Assembly (NCBI GenBank): GCA_003116995.1
Contig: BDSL01000085.1
Coordinates: 248,001 to 312,000, forward strand
Direction of reading: 5' to 3'
DNA: 64,000 nucleotides
Source: Yamagishiella unicocca
Taxonomy: Eukaryota; Chlorophyta; Chlorophyceae; Chlamydomonadales; Volvocaceae
Positions 36,010-47,465 of the stretch are shown in pieces. Position 1 is the stretch's first letter; each line of letters starts with the position of its first letter. The position numbers were made by a program, and so were the translations under genes. Under the pieces are notes generated by a model. It was not told the DNA's origin, made no database searches, and saw only the letters and a list, made by a program, of their open reading frames with translations.

Positions 36010-37312
36010 GGCGCCGCATCGTTCGCGCTCCTCACGACTGAGCGCGCGGATACGCACCCTGGAATCTACCGTTGCGTTGGCTGCGGAGGCAACTGCAACC
36101 ACCGGCGAGCTTTTCGTCGCGTCTTGAACTTGCAGCTCACGCGGAAGACACGGCTGATCTGTTTCCAGAAGCCTATAGAGGGCTAATTGCTGCTATGGCG
36201 GTGGCATGAAAACCGGTTACGCGACATCGATAGGATAGCTGGCGAGGGGGTGCACTTTTAGGAACGTAGCCTTGTCGCCCGGTTTGGATCGCCCTTCGGG
36301 GGCGACAGTTGTGCAGGGCTCGCTTAGTAAGTCCGCAGAGATGTCGACGCAGGGGTCTCACATGGTGTGTACGACCGTGACGTGCGGACTGGCATGCTAT
36401 CGTACCATGCCGCCGTACTAACCATGATGCAGGGTGGAGTATGGTGTAGACTAAATATGTGGGTTAAACTCGTGAAAGAGTTTGCGGGGATTGGCAGGGA
36501 TTGCAGCGCTGATCTGCAGTGGCGGGGATTGCGCCAAATTTAAATGTGTGGACGAGGAGCGTAGTCGAGGTATATGGCAGAAGTAAAGGGCTGACGTGCA
36601 GGGAATGTTGGCGCACATATAGTCCCAGGAGTCGTTCAGACCCACAGAGTCTGCTCTCATTCTGTTTTGGAGGGACTTAAGAGGGTGTTTCCAGGGCTTG
36701 GCTCACCACATAATGTGTGACAGGCCAGTCTGGTTTGTGCACCTATTATCAGGGCTGCAGTTATGTGTAAATCTACCAATCAAGCTTCCGGACGGAGATA
36801 TGGGCACCCATGCTACGGTCTCGCCTTCTACGGTCGGATGCCCCTGAAATGGAGCCGTTGTCCAGATGCACAAGCTACAAGGAAGAGTGCAGTCAGGTGC
36901 AGTTCTAGCTGACCGACCCATGGTTCCTTTAGGCGTTGGATGACAGGTTTGGGAGTCCAGAACGCGTCACAACCGCCTTATTGCAAACGCCAGTCATCGT
37001 CACTTCCCTGTCCTTGGCGTCAAGAACCGCCTGCTCAGACCATAGGATAGGACCTGCCGGCAGTTGCAATTGTTTCAATACGCGCAGTTTAAGTGCGTGA
37101 CAACAAGTTACCAGTACATAAATGCACGCGGATGCCTGCAGTAGGAAAGCACACGAAAATTAGCTGTTTGGCTGGATCCGAGCCGGCTGCTGGATCCGAG
37201 GACAAATTTTTGCTATGGAAACCGCCTGGACAATTTTCGCTGTGGAAATCGTCAAATCGACGACGGAACATTATAACATGAGTGACAAAACTGTTAATTA
37301 GGAACATGCGGA
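36010..37312. other. intergenic region between tandem genes
   Basis: Holds the 3' UTR of the coiled-coil gene and the promoter of the BRCT gene. Family C repeat end at 36207-36250 (aaaaccggttacgcgacatc, ggatagctggcgag); TGTAA at 36766-36770; a duplicated gctggatccgag near 37171-37201. Otherwise nothing is recognised. Confidence 0.6.
36766..36770 (+). terminator. candidate poly(A) signal TGTAA for the coiled-coil gene
   Basis: First clear TGTAA downstream of the stop at 36009; the resulting 3' UTR of about 760 nt is plausible for this group. Confidence 0.3.
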
Positions 37313-40300
37313 ATGACTGGAGCAGCTGCCAGCGGGAGCTGGGCTATCGGTGTGGTGGTGACAACGAGCGGACTCGCCAAAGAGGAAAAGCTTGAGACAC
37401 AACGATTAATTAAACAGGCTGGCGGAGGTGCGAGATTGTGTCCATGCGGATCCTACGCCCCGTCGTCACCGCTTACACCGCAGCTTCGATAAAATACGTT
37501 AACTGCAGACTACTCACCGAACCTGTCAAAGCGCTGCACGCACGTACTTACACGAGAAGGTCAGCGCAGTCAAAAGATCGATGCCATCCACAGCAACCCA
37601 CAGCTCTGGCCTCAGGCAGTTGTCTGCTTAGACTGGCTGTCAGCCTGCACACAGAGCGCAACGCGCCTACCCCCTGGTTCATATGCGCTCAAACAGCAGG
37701 TAAGAAGCCTTTTGTCCTCTGGTTGCTGAATACGGTTGATGCCGCGGCCTAATACGCGGTTTTTTGCAGGGACCGGAGGCCCGGAAGCCGCTGGCTCCTC
37801 GGCAGCAGCCACCCGGGACCCAGCTGCCACGAAGTCAATTTGTAGCGAGCAGCGCACGCGACCGCCACCTAGCCAGCGCCAGCACCAGGGGCACACGGGC
37901 TGGCGTGGCCGCTGCAGCCCCGCCCGCGCCCACAACTGCCAGCCGCCCGCCCGCTCCCGCGAGCACACCATGGGTTCTGCAGCAGAACACTTTCATCAAG
38001 CCCGAGGTCCTAAACACCGCGGCGAAGCCGTTGGGCCCCTGGAACCCCCCGCCCTTGCATCCGGCGCCAACAGCAGCGACGACAGCCGCGGCGGTGGCAC
38101 CCACCCTGCCCGCACCCTCGACGACCGCCCAGAAGCCTGCGCCATGGCGGGTCCACTTCAGCCAGGTGGAGGAGGACCCGCTGACCTTCCACGCGCCAGC
38201 GCCGCTACAGGCGGTGGCTGAGGCGCCGCGCCGCCCTTGGAGAGTCCGCGTGTCGTCTGTCCCGGAGGAGGGGGGATCTCCGTCGGGGCCGGCTCCAGGG
38301 GCTGCGGCTGGGGGAGCTGGCGGCGGGCAGCTGCACCCCGCGGGGAGCAAGGAGCTGGAGGAGCGGAAGGAAGTCGCGCCCGAGGACGCGGACGACGTGG
38401 GGGGGTTGGCGCCGGTGGGAGGTGGAGGCCCCCTGCCGCCGGCGAAGCCGTGGCACGTGCGGCAGGTGGAGCAGTCGGCGGGCGACGTGCGGCTGGCGGT
38501 GGTGGCCGTTGCGCAGGGGAGGCAGGCGGCTGAGCCGGGGCGCGCGGGCGCAGAGGCTGTTTGCCGGGCGGAAGCCAGCGCCAGCATTAGCGTCAGCCGC
38601 TCCGGAACCGCCAGCTGCGACGCGCTGTCCGCGCGAGCCGCTGCGGCCGGATCCCAGCAGTCCAGGGACGAGGGCCGCTGCTGGGGCGACGACAGCAACC
38701 TAAACGGCGGGCCGCTGCGTCACCCGGCGGCTATCGCGCTGATGGAGGTGCTGGCCTCCCCTCGCTCGTCCCAGGGGTCGGTCCTCGGCAACACCACGGC
38801 AGCGGCCGTAGGGGCAGGAGCAGGGCCGGGCGGCAAAGCTCTGGTGTCTATGCCGCCACACCTCCCGCAGCCGCCACCAGCGCAAACATTTGGTTCGCGG
38901 GAGGACCTGCGACCTGCGGGGCCGCTGCCAACCTACCCGTCCTTTGCCGCGCCGCCCGCCGGGCCACCCGCAGCCAGAGTCCATGAAGCAGACGCCCTAG
39001 GGCGCAGCGCCGACGCGCCCCACCAGGTGATGACGTATCCCGCCAGAACGGACCTGGAGCCAACGACGCAGCGGAGGCCTCTCGGGGCGGCCATGGGGGT
39101 TGAAGAGGAGGAGGAGGAACAGGAGGAGGAGGCGCAGGGGCCGTCCCTGACGCAGCTGGTGGCCGACATGCAGGCTCTGCGCCAAGGCTTCGACCCACGG
39201 GTCGGCCAGGAGCTGCAGCACGAGCCGCAGCGGCAGCAGGGAGGGGAGGCGCGTGGCTCGCCGGCATGGAGCCCCGGGGTCGCCGCCGGCCCGGCTTGTG
39301 GCCGGACCGGCCGGGGGGCGGAATCGGGAGCTGGCGACGGCAGTGGGATGGATTACCGGGCGTTGAGGGTCGGCGCAGGGGCGTCACCGGACTGGCGTGC
39401 GGAGCGAAATGGCGCCGTTCGGGAAGCGCACGTGCGCGGCGCGCCCGCGACACACCATTCCCGCCTTGGCGAGAGGCGGCAGCAGCAGCAGCAGGGGGAG
39501 GAGGAGGATCCGGCGTGGTTCATCCCGCCCCTGTCACAGCTTGCGGCGGAGATGAGGGAAGCCAGGTGCGGGTTGGGGCAGCCGGCGGCTGACGACATGG
39601 CGGAGCCGGTCTTTTCCGGTGCTACAGCAGCCGGCCGCGACGCCGCCCAGGACTGGGCTCCGCCGCCCAGCACCTGGGCGCAGCAGCACCGCCAGGCTCC
39701 TCCCGCTCAACAAGCAGCAGCTCCGGAACACCAGCAGCACCGGCTGCGTGAGGTACGCCCTGCGCGCCACGCCAGGTCCCCTCCTGCACCGCTGCCACCA
39801 GCCGCCCATCTGCCGCCGCCACCAGCCGCTGTCGCGGTCGTTGTCGACCCAACGCGGCTGTGTCCGGCTGGGCCACCAACGCCGCAGTGCGGCAGCCCTG
39901 GCGGTGGGGAGCACGAGGAGGAGGAGGAGGAGGGGGAGGGCTACCAGCCGGGACCCATGACGCAACTGATCGAGGGGCTGCGGGAGGCCCGGCAGGGGTT
40001 GCAGCTGGGCCAGGGCGACGGCAGTACGATGGCGGCGGCGCGGCGGCCCATAAGGCCCTTGTCTCCGGAGCGACCTGTCGACGTGTCCGCGCGGGGCCAC
40101 GTGCGCATCGGCGGTGCTTTGCCCACGCTCGCGGAGCAGTGGGGCGTCGCTGGCGGCTCCAGCACACCGCTGCTGCAGCGCGCGAGGGGTGGCGCCGCGG
40201 CGGCCGTTGCTGGGGCTGAGGAGCCGTCATCCGGGGCGCCGGGGGATGATGGGAATGACAGGAGTGAGCCGGCGGTGGTGGGGATGATGGGCGGCTTCGC

Positions 40301-43300
40301 GACAGCGGGAGCGGCAGCTCGGGGTGGAGAGGCCGGCGGCTGGATGGGCTCCGGCCCCCCGTCAGGGCCCTCCCTCACCCAGCTTATAAAGGGCATGCAG
40401 CAAGTCAGGGAGGGGCTGCAGGCACCCGGCGGCGCTTCCGAGGTGGCGGGGGAGCATGGCCTTGGCGCTTTCCGCGCCCCAATCGGTGCGGAAGCGCTCA
40501 CGCTGGCGCGGCAACCGCAACCGCTCCCGTCGCCACCACCGCCGCCGCCACCGCTGTCCCCTTGGGTGGACCTGTTGCCACCCGCACCAGCGGGACTGGA
40601 TAGCCTGCACCGGGACGGTTGCGCCGCGCCTGATGGAGAGGGGATAGACGCAGCGATGGGGCCGCATGGGTTCGACCAGGAGCCTGACCTGAGCTACGAG
40701 GCTGCTGCTGCTGCTGCCCGAGTCGACACCGGTGATGACGCCGCTGCCCGCGGGCCCTCCGAACATGACATGACCTTCTCGCAGCTGGTACGCCTGATGC
40801 AGCAGCAGAAGCTCAGCCGCAAGCACGACGTCCCTGCCGACGAGCTGCCCCGCGAAGCCGCACCCCTGGGCGCCGGCTCCCCTCAAGCGACGGAGGGCGG
40901 GGGAGCTGCCCGGATGGCTGGGGCCGGTGCGGCGGCCCGCAGCACCGCAGACGGCACACACCACAGCGCCATGTGGCTCCGCACGACGGCGGGACCCCCT
41001 GCCGGTGGATCGCCGCGCAGTGCTGCGGCAGCCCCGGCCAGCCCGGTGCACGGCGGCGACTCGCCAATGTCACGCAGCGGCTCGTCATACGGCACTGCGT
41101 CACCCGCTTGGTCGGCGAGGGAGCCGCAGTTGGACACCGCCACCGACGCCGGGGGCGACCCCAGCCCGAGCTTCCGGCAGCCGCTGGAGGAGTACAGACG
41201 GCAGCCAGAGGGCGACGGCGAAGACGGCAGCGGGCGGAGCGACTGTGAGCGCAGCGCCGACGACAACGACGCTGACGGCGGCGGCGATGGCGGCGGCGGC
41301 GGCGGCATGGAGTGGGAGCGGGTTCCAGCGGCGCCTGCGCTCCATCTGGGCGGGGGTGGCGCAGCGGGGCCCGATGGACCTGGCGTGGACGCTGAGGGGC
41401 TCATGGCGGCGGCCGCAGCGACGCCGCGCCCTCACCGCCAGCACTATGGAATGGACACTGACGTCGTGGGTGCTGCGACCGCCACCGCCGCCCCCTCCGT
41501 TTTCCTCGCATCCACGGGTCTTCCTCGCAACGTCCCCTCCGCTCAGCCACTGCTGCACCCTGCCAGCCGCCGCCATGTGTCCGCAGCCGGTGGTAGTCCA
41601 CTAGGGCGGCAGCCCACCGCGGCGAAGGTCGCAGCCGAGGCTACGCCTCGCACTGCCGAGGCTATGCTTGCGGCTGCCGCCGACACGCCCCTTCCCTCAG
41701 CTAGCGCAGACGACGCCACCGCGGATGTGGGTGCGGATGCAGATGTGGGTGCGGGCCCCGAGGGTGGAGACGGGGCACAGGCGGCGGAAGGCGCACAGGC
41801 GGCTAGCCATAGTCCACTGCTGCGGCCGACGGCCTTGTTGAACCGCTTTGGGTCGCCGTCCCAAGTCCACTTGCGACAAGTACTTCCCGGTCAGGCAGCA
41901 GGCCCGGCGAGTGGTGAGGGGCTCCAGAACCTGAGCTCCCCGCCAACGCCGGCAGGTCCCCATGTGCCTGAGCTGTCGCCGCAATCGACGGGGCCGCGCC
42001 AATCCGACACGATCGGCTATCAGACCCCTCCCGCGCCGGCGTTCAGCTTCGGCAGGAGCCGGAAACTCCGGCAGCGCAGCGGCGGCGGCGGTGGCGATGA
42101 GGGCTGCGGCTCCAAACACGCCGTCCGCAAGATGGAGTCGCGCACGCCAACCCTGCTGTCCACCCAGGGCAAGCACAAGCGGCGGGAGCAGCGCGCCACA
42201 CCCGCGGCCATGAAGGCGCCGCCGCCGCCGCCACCACCGCTGCTACTTGAAGAGGAGGTGGAGGCTGGTCGCGCTGCCTGCACGCGGGGTGCAGCCGCCG
42301 AGGCGCCGGAGCCGGCGCCTCGATCTTGGCAGGACCCTGGCTCGGTGCCCACCTTTGTTGGCTTCCCACAGCCCCGGCAGACAGCGCCCGAGGAGCTGAA
42401 GCCTTGGGTCCACGGCCACGGCTCCTCAGCGCTGCTGCGCCCCACGCAGGATCCCAGCCAGAGCCTCAGCACCCTGCTGTTTTCGCAGCAGAGCTGCCAC
42501 CCCCCGAATCCGCAGGTCCTGGGCCCGGAGCAGATCATGCAGCGGAGGTCGCAGATGCCGTGGGCGCAGCCGCCGGCGCTGGCGCAAGCGCTGCCCGCGA
42601 GCCTCCTGGGCTCCGCAGACCGGCGCAGTGGACTGCTGTGTAAGACGCCGCATGCAGGCCGCGCTGCAGGCCGCAGCGGTCGAGGCCGGGGCGGCCGCCG
42701 GGATGAAGCCATGGGGGGGGTCACCCCCGGGCCGTGGCTGGACAGCTCGGACAGCGACGAAGAGCCGCTCGACATTGACGCCATCCTGGCCGCAGGGAGG
42801 GCGGCGAATGCAGTGGCGGGGGCGCAGCAGCGCCCGACGGCGGCAGCGGGCGCGGCGCGTGCTGCTGTTGCTGTTGCTGGCACCAAACGCGGCGAAGACC
42901 ATCTTGTTGGCATCTGCGCCGTCAAGCCCGAGCCCCAGGACGCATCTTCTGCACCTGGCATTATGGGGGCCGCCGCAGGGTCCTCCAGGCCACGGGCGCA
43001 GATGGGACAGCCGGGCGCGAGGGGCCTGGTTGCCGATGGCAATGGTGACCTTGCCGATGAGGCCGCGGTGCCATGGCAGCGGCACAGCGGCGGCGCAGCC
43101 GCGCCTTCACCTCGGGTCATGGCTCGGGAGGTGACGGCGGCCGCCATGCAGGCGCTGCCCCCTGGCTCGCAGTCACAGACTCAGTCGCACGCCTGGGCAC
43201 CGCCACCACCGTGTCCTAGCGAACAGGAAACTGCGCCGTCCGTGGCTGAAGCAACTATGGCTCTGGGGTCTCTGGAGCTGCATGATGGCGATGCGGATGG

Positions 43301-45767
43301 GGCGGGGCGGGGTGAGGGCTGTGCCAGCCGCCAGCACCGGGAGGCGGCCGGTGTCCTGGGGGCGGCGGCGGCATGTGGTGGTGCGTCGCAGCAGGCCGCA
43401 AGGGAGGGCGGCTTGCTGGGAGGAGCAGCAGTCATCATCGACCGCTCATTGACAGAGCGGCAGGCACAAGTGTGAGATGGGCGCGTGCACAGGGCTGCTT
43501 CGAGCAGGGTCGGGATAGAGCGTGGGTTGTTCAAATAGGGATGGGGCAGGTGCCTTGTAGTCCGGGTCATGTTATTGGGCGGCGTCTTGTGTTGAGGTGC
43601 CGTCACCACAACGTGCGTCTACGCGTTTCCATAGATGGCGCGGCTTGCCAGGCTGCACGTATAAAGCGGCGTTGCGACCGCGCGCGCTTACCGTAGAGCC
43701 CAAGCACGAAACGCGAGTTTTGTCAAAAACCCCGCAAGGTATAGGACCTATCGTGGGCCTTCAAGGGAAGTGTCCCCAGATTTCATGTGCACGTCGGCAT
43801 GTCACACTCCGGGCCCATCCCGCTGCCCTTCCTTGCAGGTGTGCCGCTGCTGTGGAGGCTCTCGGGGGCCACGTCAGCGCCGCGACCCACCTGGGCTGCG
43901 GCGCGACGGCGGTGGTGTGCGAGCACTCGCGCGCGGGTCGCTGGCTGGCGTGGGGTGCGCACCTGCTCTCACCTCGTTGCGTCACCAGGTGCGGGTCTGG
44001 GCCGGATTCACTGCTGCGCCTCGCCACTTATTCCCTGGCCTCCCCTGGAGAGCACTTGACGCTGCACGGCTGAGCCCCGCCTGCGAGAGGGCATTACCCC
44101 ACAGCCCCGCCTGCGAGAGGGCACTACCCCACAGCCCCTAGTGGGATCGCCTTCCACAGCCCCGCATTAGCGCGTCGGTGCACGCCGCTGACGCTTCTGA
44201 GGCTCCCGCACCATACCACCGACCGACGACCAGGCTGGCGGGCCGAGCCCTGCCAGACGACGACAGCGCGGACAGGGCCTCTGGGCTGCAGCAGCCCGAC
44301 TCCGCTTCCGAGCCGCCGCCCGCTGGCAACCTGCTTTGCTTCTCCCGGGGCATCGTCCATGCGCTGCAGCGCCTGCTGACCGACGCCGGCCCCGAATCGG
44401 CAGGCGTCGGTGACCCCACCGGCTCAGGTGAGGAGCCGCAGGCCGCACTGGGGCGGCCCCAACCCCGCGGCGCGGCTGCGGGCGGCAGCGGCAAGGAGTC
44501 CTCCGGCTCCGGCTCGGAGGATGGAGTCGCTGGCCCTGCGGCGAAGGCTGCAGCATCGGGCGCCGCCGGGGCACCGTTGGTAGAGGCTGATGACCCGTGG
44601 CCGACTCGCCAGGCGCGGCGGCAGTTCCTGCTGGACCTCAAGGCCGCTGAGGCGGCGGCTGGCACACGAATGCAAGGTGAGCTACTCGATCCGGTTCATT
44701 GGGGCCGCATCGTAAGGTGATGCGCGGCAGGTGAACCCCAGGCGCACCCTGCGCTTATGCTGCGCCTTGCAGGCCTGGGTCTGGGCGGCGAGCCAACAGG
44801 CGGCGCCAAGGGCGCGGCGCCGTTGGCGCTCCTGGAGAGCGTCATCTGGACGATCACCGAGCCGCCCGCAGGCGCGCAAACCACTGTTGCAGCGGCGTTC
44901 GGTGGCGCCAGTGCGGACGGCGAGGGTCTGCCAAGGACGGGGGACGAGGGCTCGTTGGCAAACACGTTGGGTTGCGACGATTGGGACCTGGGCAGGGCTG
45001 GGAGCCAGCGGCGGAGTGATGTCGGCGTCGCCTTCGCGGCTGGCAGCTCGCAAGACGACGCCGGTGAGCCGCGGCCGGTGCGCCCGGATGACCTGGACGC
45101 GGTAGCTTTCTCGGTAAGTTCAGTTCAGATCAGCGCGCGTGCCACATTGCGGTTCATGAAAGGGGACTGACAATCCCGACATGGGCGGCGTGCAGGCCGT
45201 CTGCGGGCGGCGCAACCACACACCAAACTCGGGTTGCTTCAGCCCCTGGCTTTTGAGGGTACCCCCGACCGCACCCCATTCTTGACCCGGGCCGTCCCGC
45301 GCCTGCTGCAGGGGCCGCGACTGACGCTGCTACTGCCCCAGGACGAGCACGGCTTCCTGGGCCACCACGCCCTGACCCTCACCCCGCGCACTCCGCAGTG
45401 CCACCTGCGCCACTGCGGCGCCACCGCGGCTGGCGGCGGCGGGGGTGCAGGCACAACCAAGAACGCTGCTGCCCTACAGCGGAACTCCAGTCCAAACCCG
45501 ACCGCAGTCAGTGGACATATTGGCATCACGATGCGCGACTTGCTGTCTGCGATTCACGAGTACTATCGGGACACGCTACGGCCTGTGGACATGGCCGCAG
45601 CGATGACGAGCCATCCAGCGCTTCGCCGCGTGCTGCAGGTGGCATGGCAGAAGAGCGATGCGGTGCCTCGATCGGTGCTGTTGGGACGAAGAGTCGTATT
45701 CTGCGGGTTGCGGCGCTGCACCTTGTCCGGAACGCTTGCAGTCTATGAGCTGCACCTCATGGGCTGA
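37313..45767 (+). CDS. BRCT-domain protein with long low-complexity middle, about 2508 residues
   Basis: Exons: 37313-37427, 37509-37699, 37770-43471, 43839-43988, 44171-44676, then either 44773-45063 plus 45196-45767 or 44773-45113 plus 45243-45767. Residues 13-100 form a BRCT domain: GVVVTTSGLAKEEKLETQRL, IKQAGG, CTHVLTREGQRSQKID, AVVCLDWLSAC. Exon 3 (1.9 kb of codons) is Pro/Ala/Gly/Gln-rich with five copies of a TQL motif, acidic patches (DSSDSDEEPLDIDAIL) and an included repeat fragment. It runs to a TGA at 43473-43475, but splicing at 43471 (GT|gtgaga) joins a second BRCT: AVIIDRSLTERQAQV to CAAAVEALGGHVSAATHL, then WLAWGAHLLSP. The C-terminus (ITMRDLLSAIHEYYRDTLRP) is a compact unknown domain. 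BRCT pairs bind phosphoproteins in DNA repair and checkpoints (TopBP1/MEI1 types); orthology is not claimed. Confidence 0.78.
39138..40821 (+). repeat. five-copy TQL peptide motif in the BRCT protein
   Basis: Copies near 39138 (GPSLTQLVADMQALRQGF), 39522 (IPPLSQLAAEMREARCGL), 39952 (GPMTQLIEGLREARQGL), 40366 (GPSLTQLIKGMQQVREGL) and 40768 (MTFSQLVRLMQQQK). Consensus: P-hydrophobic-T/S-QL-x3-M-x3-R-x-GL. They are 384-430 nt apart. The linkers are unrelated, so the motif is conserved against low-complexity background. Confidence 0.85.
41496..41531 (+). repeat. family A repeat fragment inside the BRCT protein coding sequence
   Basis: tttcctcgcatccacgggtc, then ttcctcgcaac: the same block found in introns at 16799, 17349 and 19275. 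Here it is read in frame as FLASTGLPRN within exon 3. Confidence 0.8.
44073..44140. repeat. 30-bp direct repeat, two copies, BRCT gene intron 4
   Basis: Units at 44073-44102 and 44103-44132 differ by one base; a partial third follows. Ends about 30 nt before the 3' splice site at 44170. Confidence 0.9.
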
Positions 45768-46463
45768 CCTAAATCGACGCACTGAGCGCTGGGGATGTTG
45801 CCAGCTGTTGTAGCCAGGTGCACTACAATGAGAGGTGGCTTGGGGAGTAAGGGCCACGCCGAGGGGATATCACTTAAATAGGTCTTACTATGATGTCAAG
45901 CCATTCAATTGAATATCTAGGGTATTATATCTTCCAAAAGCTTTGCGTCTGGTACGTGTCATAAGCCGCTCATAACAAACACCCGAAATAAATGACAGTG
46001 CCTAGTACACGCTCACCATACATGCACTTTAGGCACCTTCAGCTCCCGAACGCCTCCTGATTGGCAAAATTGGCTGTGCACGCATGCACGCCAGAAAATC
46101 CATTCCCGAAGTCACACCGCTCGGAAAAATCCTTCCCGCAACGCAAGATCGAGATTACGACGCCAACGCCTGCAATGCGTCCGCTCAGTCCGCTAGTCCT
46201 CTCGCTAGCAGCCCACGGCGCGCTCGGCCGCAATGATTGCCACCCAAAGCCAAGGCTATGGACTATTGCCAAACTAACTCTGCCATCCAGTGAGGATGGA
46301 CGTCGAACGGGTGCTTGGGCCCAGCCGCACGAACCGACCACCCCAGGGGAGCTTGGTAACGCAACACCTGCTTTCCTCGCCTGAACTATCGAGCGTGGCA
46401 AGCTCTCCTAGTGTCGCGTCATCGCTCAGCTCGACATGCAAAAACTCTTGTGGGCAAGTGCGC
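45768..46463. other. tail-to-tail intergenic region (BRCT gene / PSB28)
   Basis: AT-rich around 45880-46020. No ORF with support; no clear TGTAA found on either strand. Contains both 3' UTRs. Confidence 0.55.
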
Positions 46464-47222
46464 TCACTTCTTCTCGAAGCCCAGACCGTTGTCCTCAGAG
46501 TACCGGTCCATGAAGCGCATGAAGCGGTCCCACTCAAACTGGCTGCGCATCTGGAACTTAGCCTCAATTGCCTGGGGCTTTCCATTGATGAACTTGGCCT
46601 TCACATCAGTGGTGCTCAGGGTACCCTCGTCGTCCACCATGAAGAGTCCTGTGATGTCACCCATTTCGCCCGCAGCCTGGACACATCCGCAGCGGTATAT
46701 ACGTCACGTAAAGCTCGGGAGAATATGAAGGGATGGCGGAAGTGTGTCGCTGCAACCGCTCCAAGATAACAGATAAGACGAGGGCCACACGCGCGTCGAC
46801 GCAGGCGACAGGGAACACAGGGGGCCAAGCGCCGGCGCTGCGCAGCGTTCTGACTTGCCTGGAAGATGCTGGGGTTCTCGAACACGAAATTCGCGGTCCC
46901 GTTGGCTCCTGTCCGCGACCGAGTAAGGCGCACCTCAGGAATCGTCGGCTCAGCCACGCCCTTGATGAACTGGAGCGAAGCCGCATCGCAAGTCACCATG
47001 CGAACTGGACGCGGGGCCACAGCCTGGAACGGCCGGGCACCTGCATGGTTTTTTTAGGCAAAAAGCAAAAGGACAAATCTCATTGATGGCATCGCGAAGG
47101 CAGTCTGGGGGATACTGAAATGTCCATGCTGCACACAGATCTATCGCAGTAGGACACTGCACATGTATGAGTGGACCAGAAGACTGACCGCGGGTGAGAG
47201 GAGCTTGCCGAAGGGCCTGCAT
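46464..47222 (-). CDS. PSB28: Psb28, photosystem II assembly protein
   Basis: Three exons, 47222-47189, 47040-46859, 46676-46464 (TGA); 142 residues. [20 protein letters not shown] is a short Arg/Ala-rich transit peptide. The mature part has the family signatures [33 protein letters not shown], then [29 protein letters not shown] and [19 protein letters not shown]. Psb28 binds the cytosolic/stromal face of the CP47-containing PSII assembly intermediate and is lost from mature PSII. Intron 2 has a GC donor (CAG|GCAAGT), required because no GT site keeps the frame into [10 protein letters not shown]. Head-to-head with a small mitochondrial-type gene 243 bp away. Confidence 0.95.
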
Positions 47223-47465
47223 CTTTATTGACGCTGCTTTGGTTGGGTTATGTTGATGCCGCAGTACCACTGATAGAACTCCATCGTTATTGAGAATGCT
47301 TGTTCTGCCTCTCTTGTAATCGTACGGATGCTCGCCCCTGGAGTTTCATGTGGAATAGCACAAGCCTCCCCTAACAAGCAATTTAGCGTTAGCTGTAGTT
47401 GGTGTATGTGATCAGAGCCCACGTCCTTACCCCAGCATTTTATCCCGGTCTGTGCTTTCGGAACC
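47223..47465. promoter_or_regulatory. 243-bp divergent promoter region (PSB28 / small mitochondrial gene)
   Basis: The shortest head-to-head spacer in the window. Both 5' UTRs and promoters must fit here. No TATA box is claimed. Confidence 0.6.

Noticed and set aside
42020..43147. Minus-strand open frame of about 375 codons
   Set aside because: Antisense to the long BRCT-protein exon, which carries conserved motifs on the plus strand.
43472..43475. TGA taken as the end of the BRCT gene
   Set aside because: It overlaps the donor GT|gtgaga; splicing to 43839 keeps the frame and completes a second BRCT domain, so the stop is intronic.
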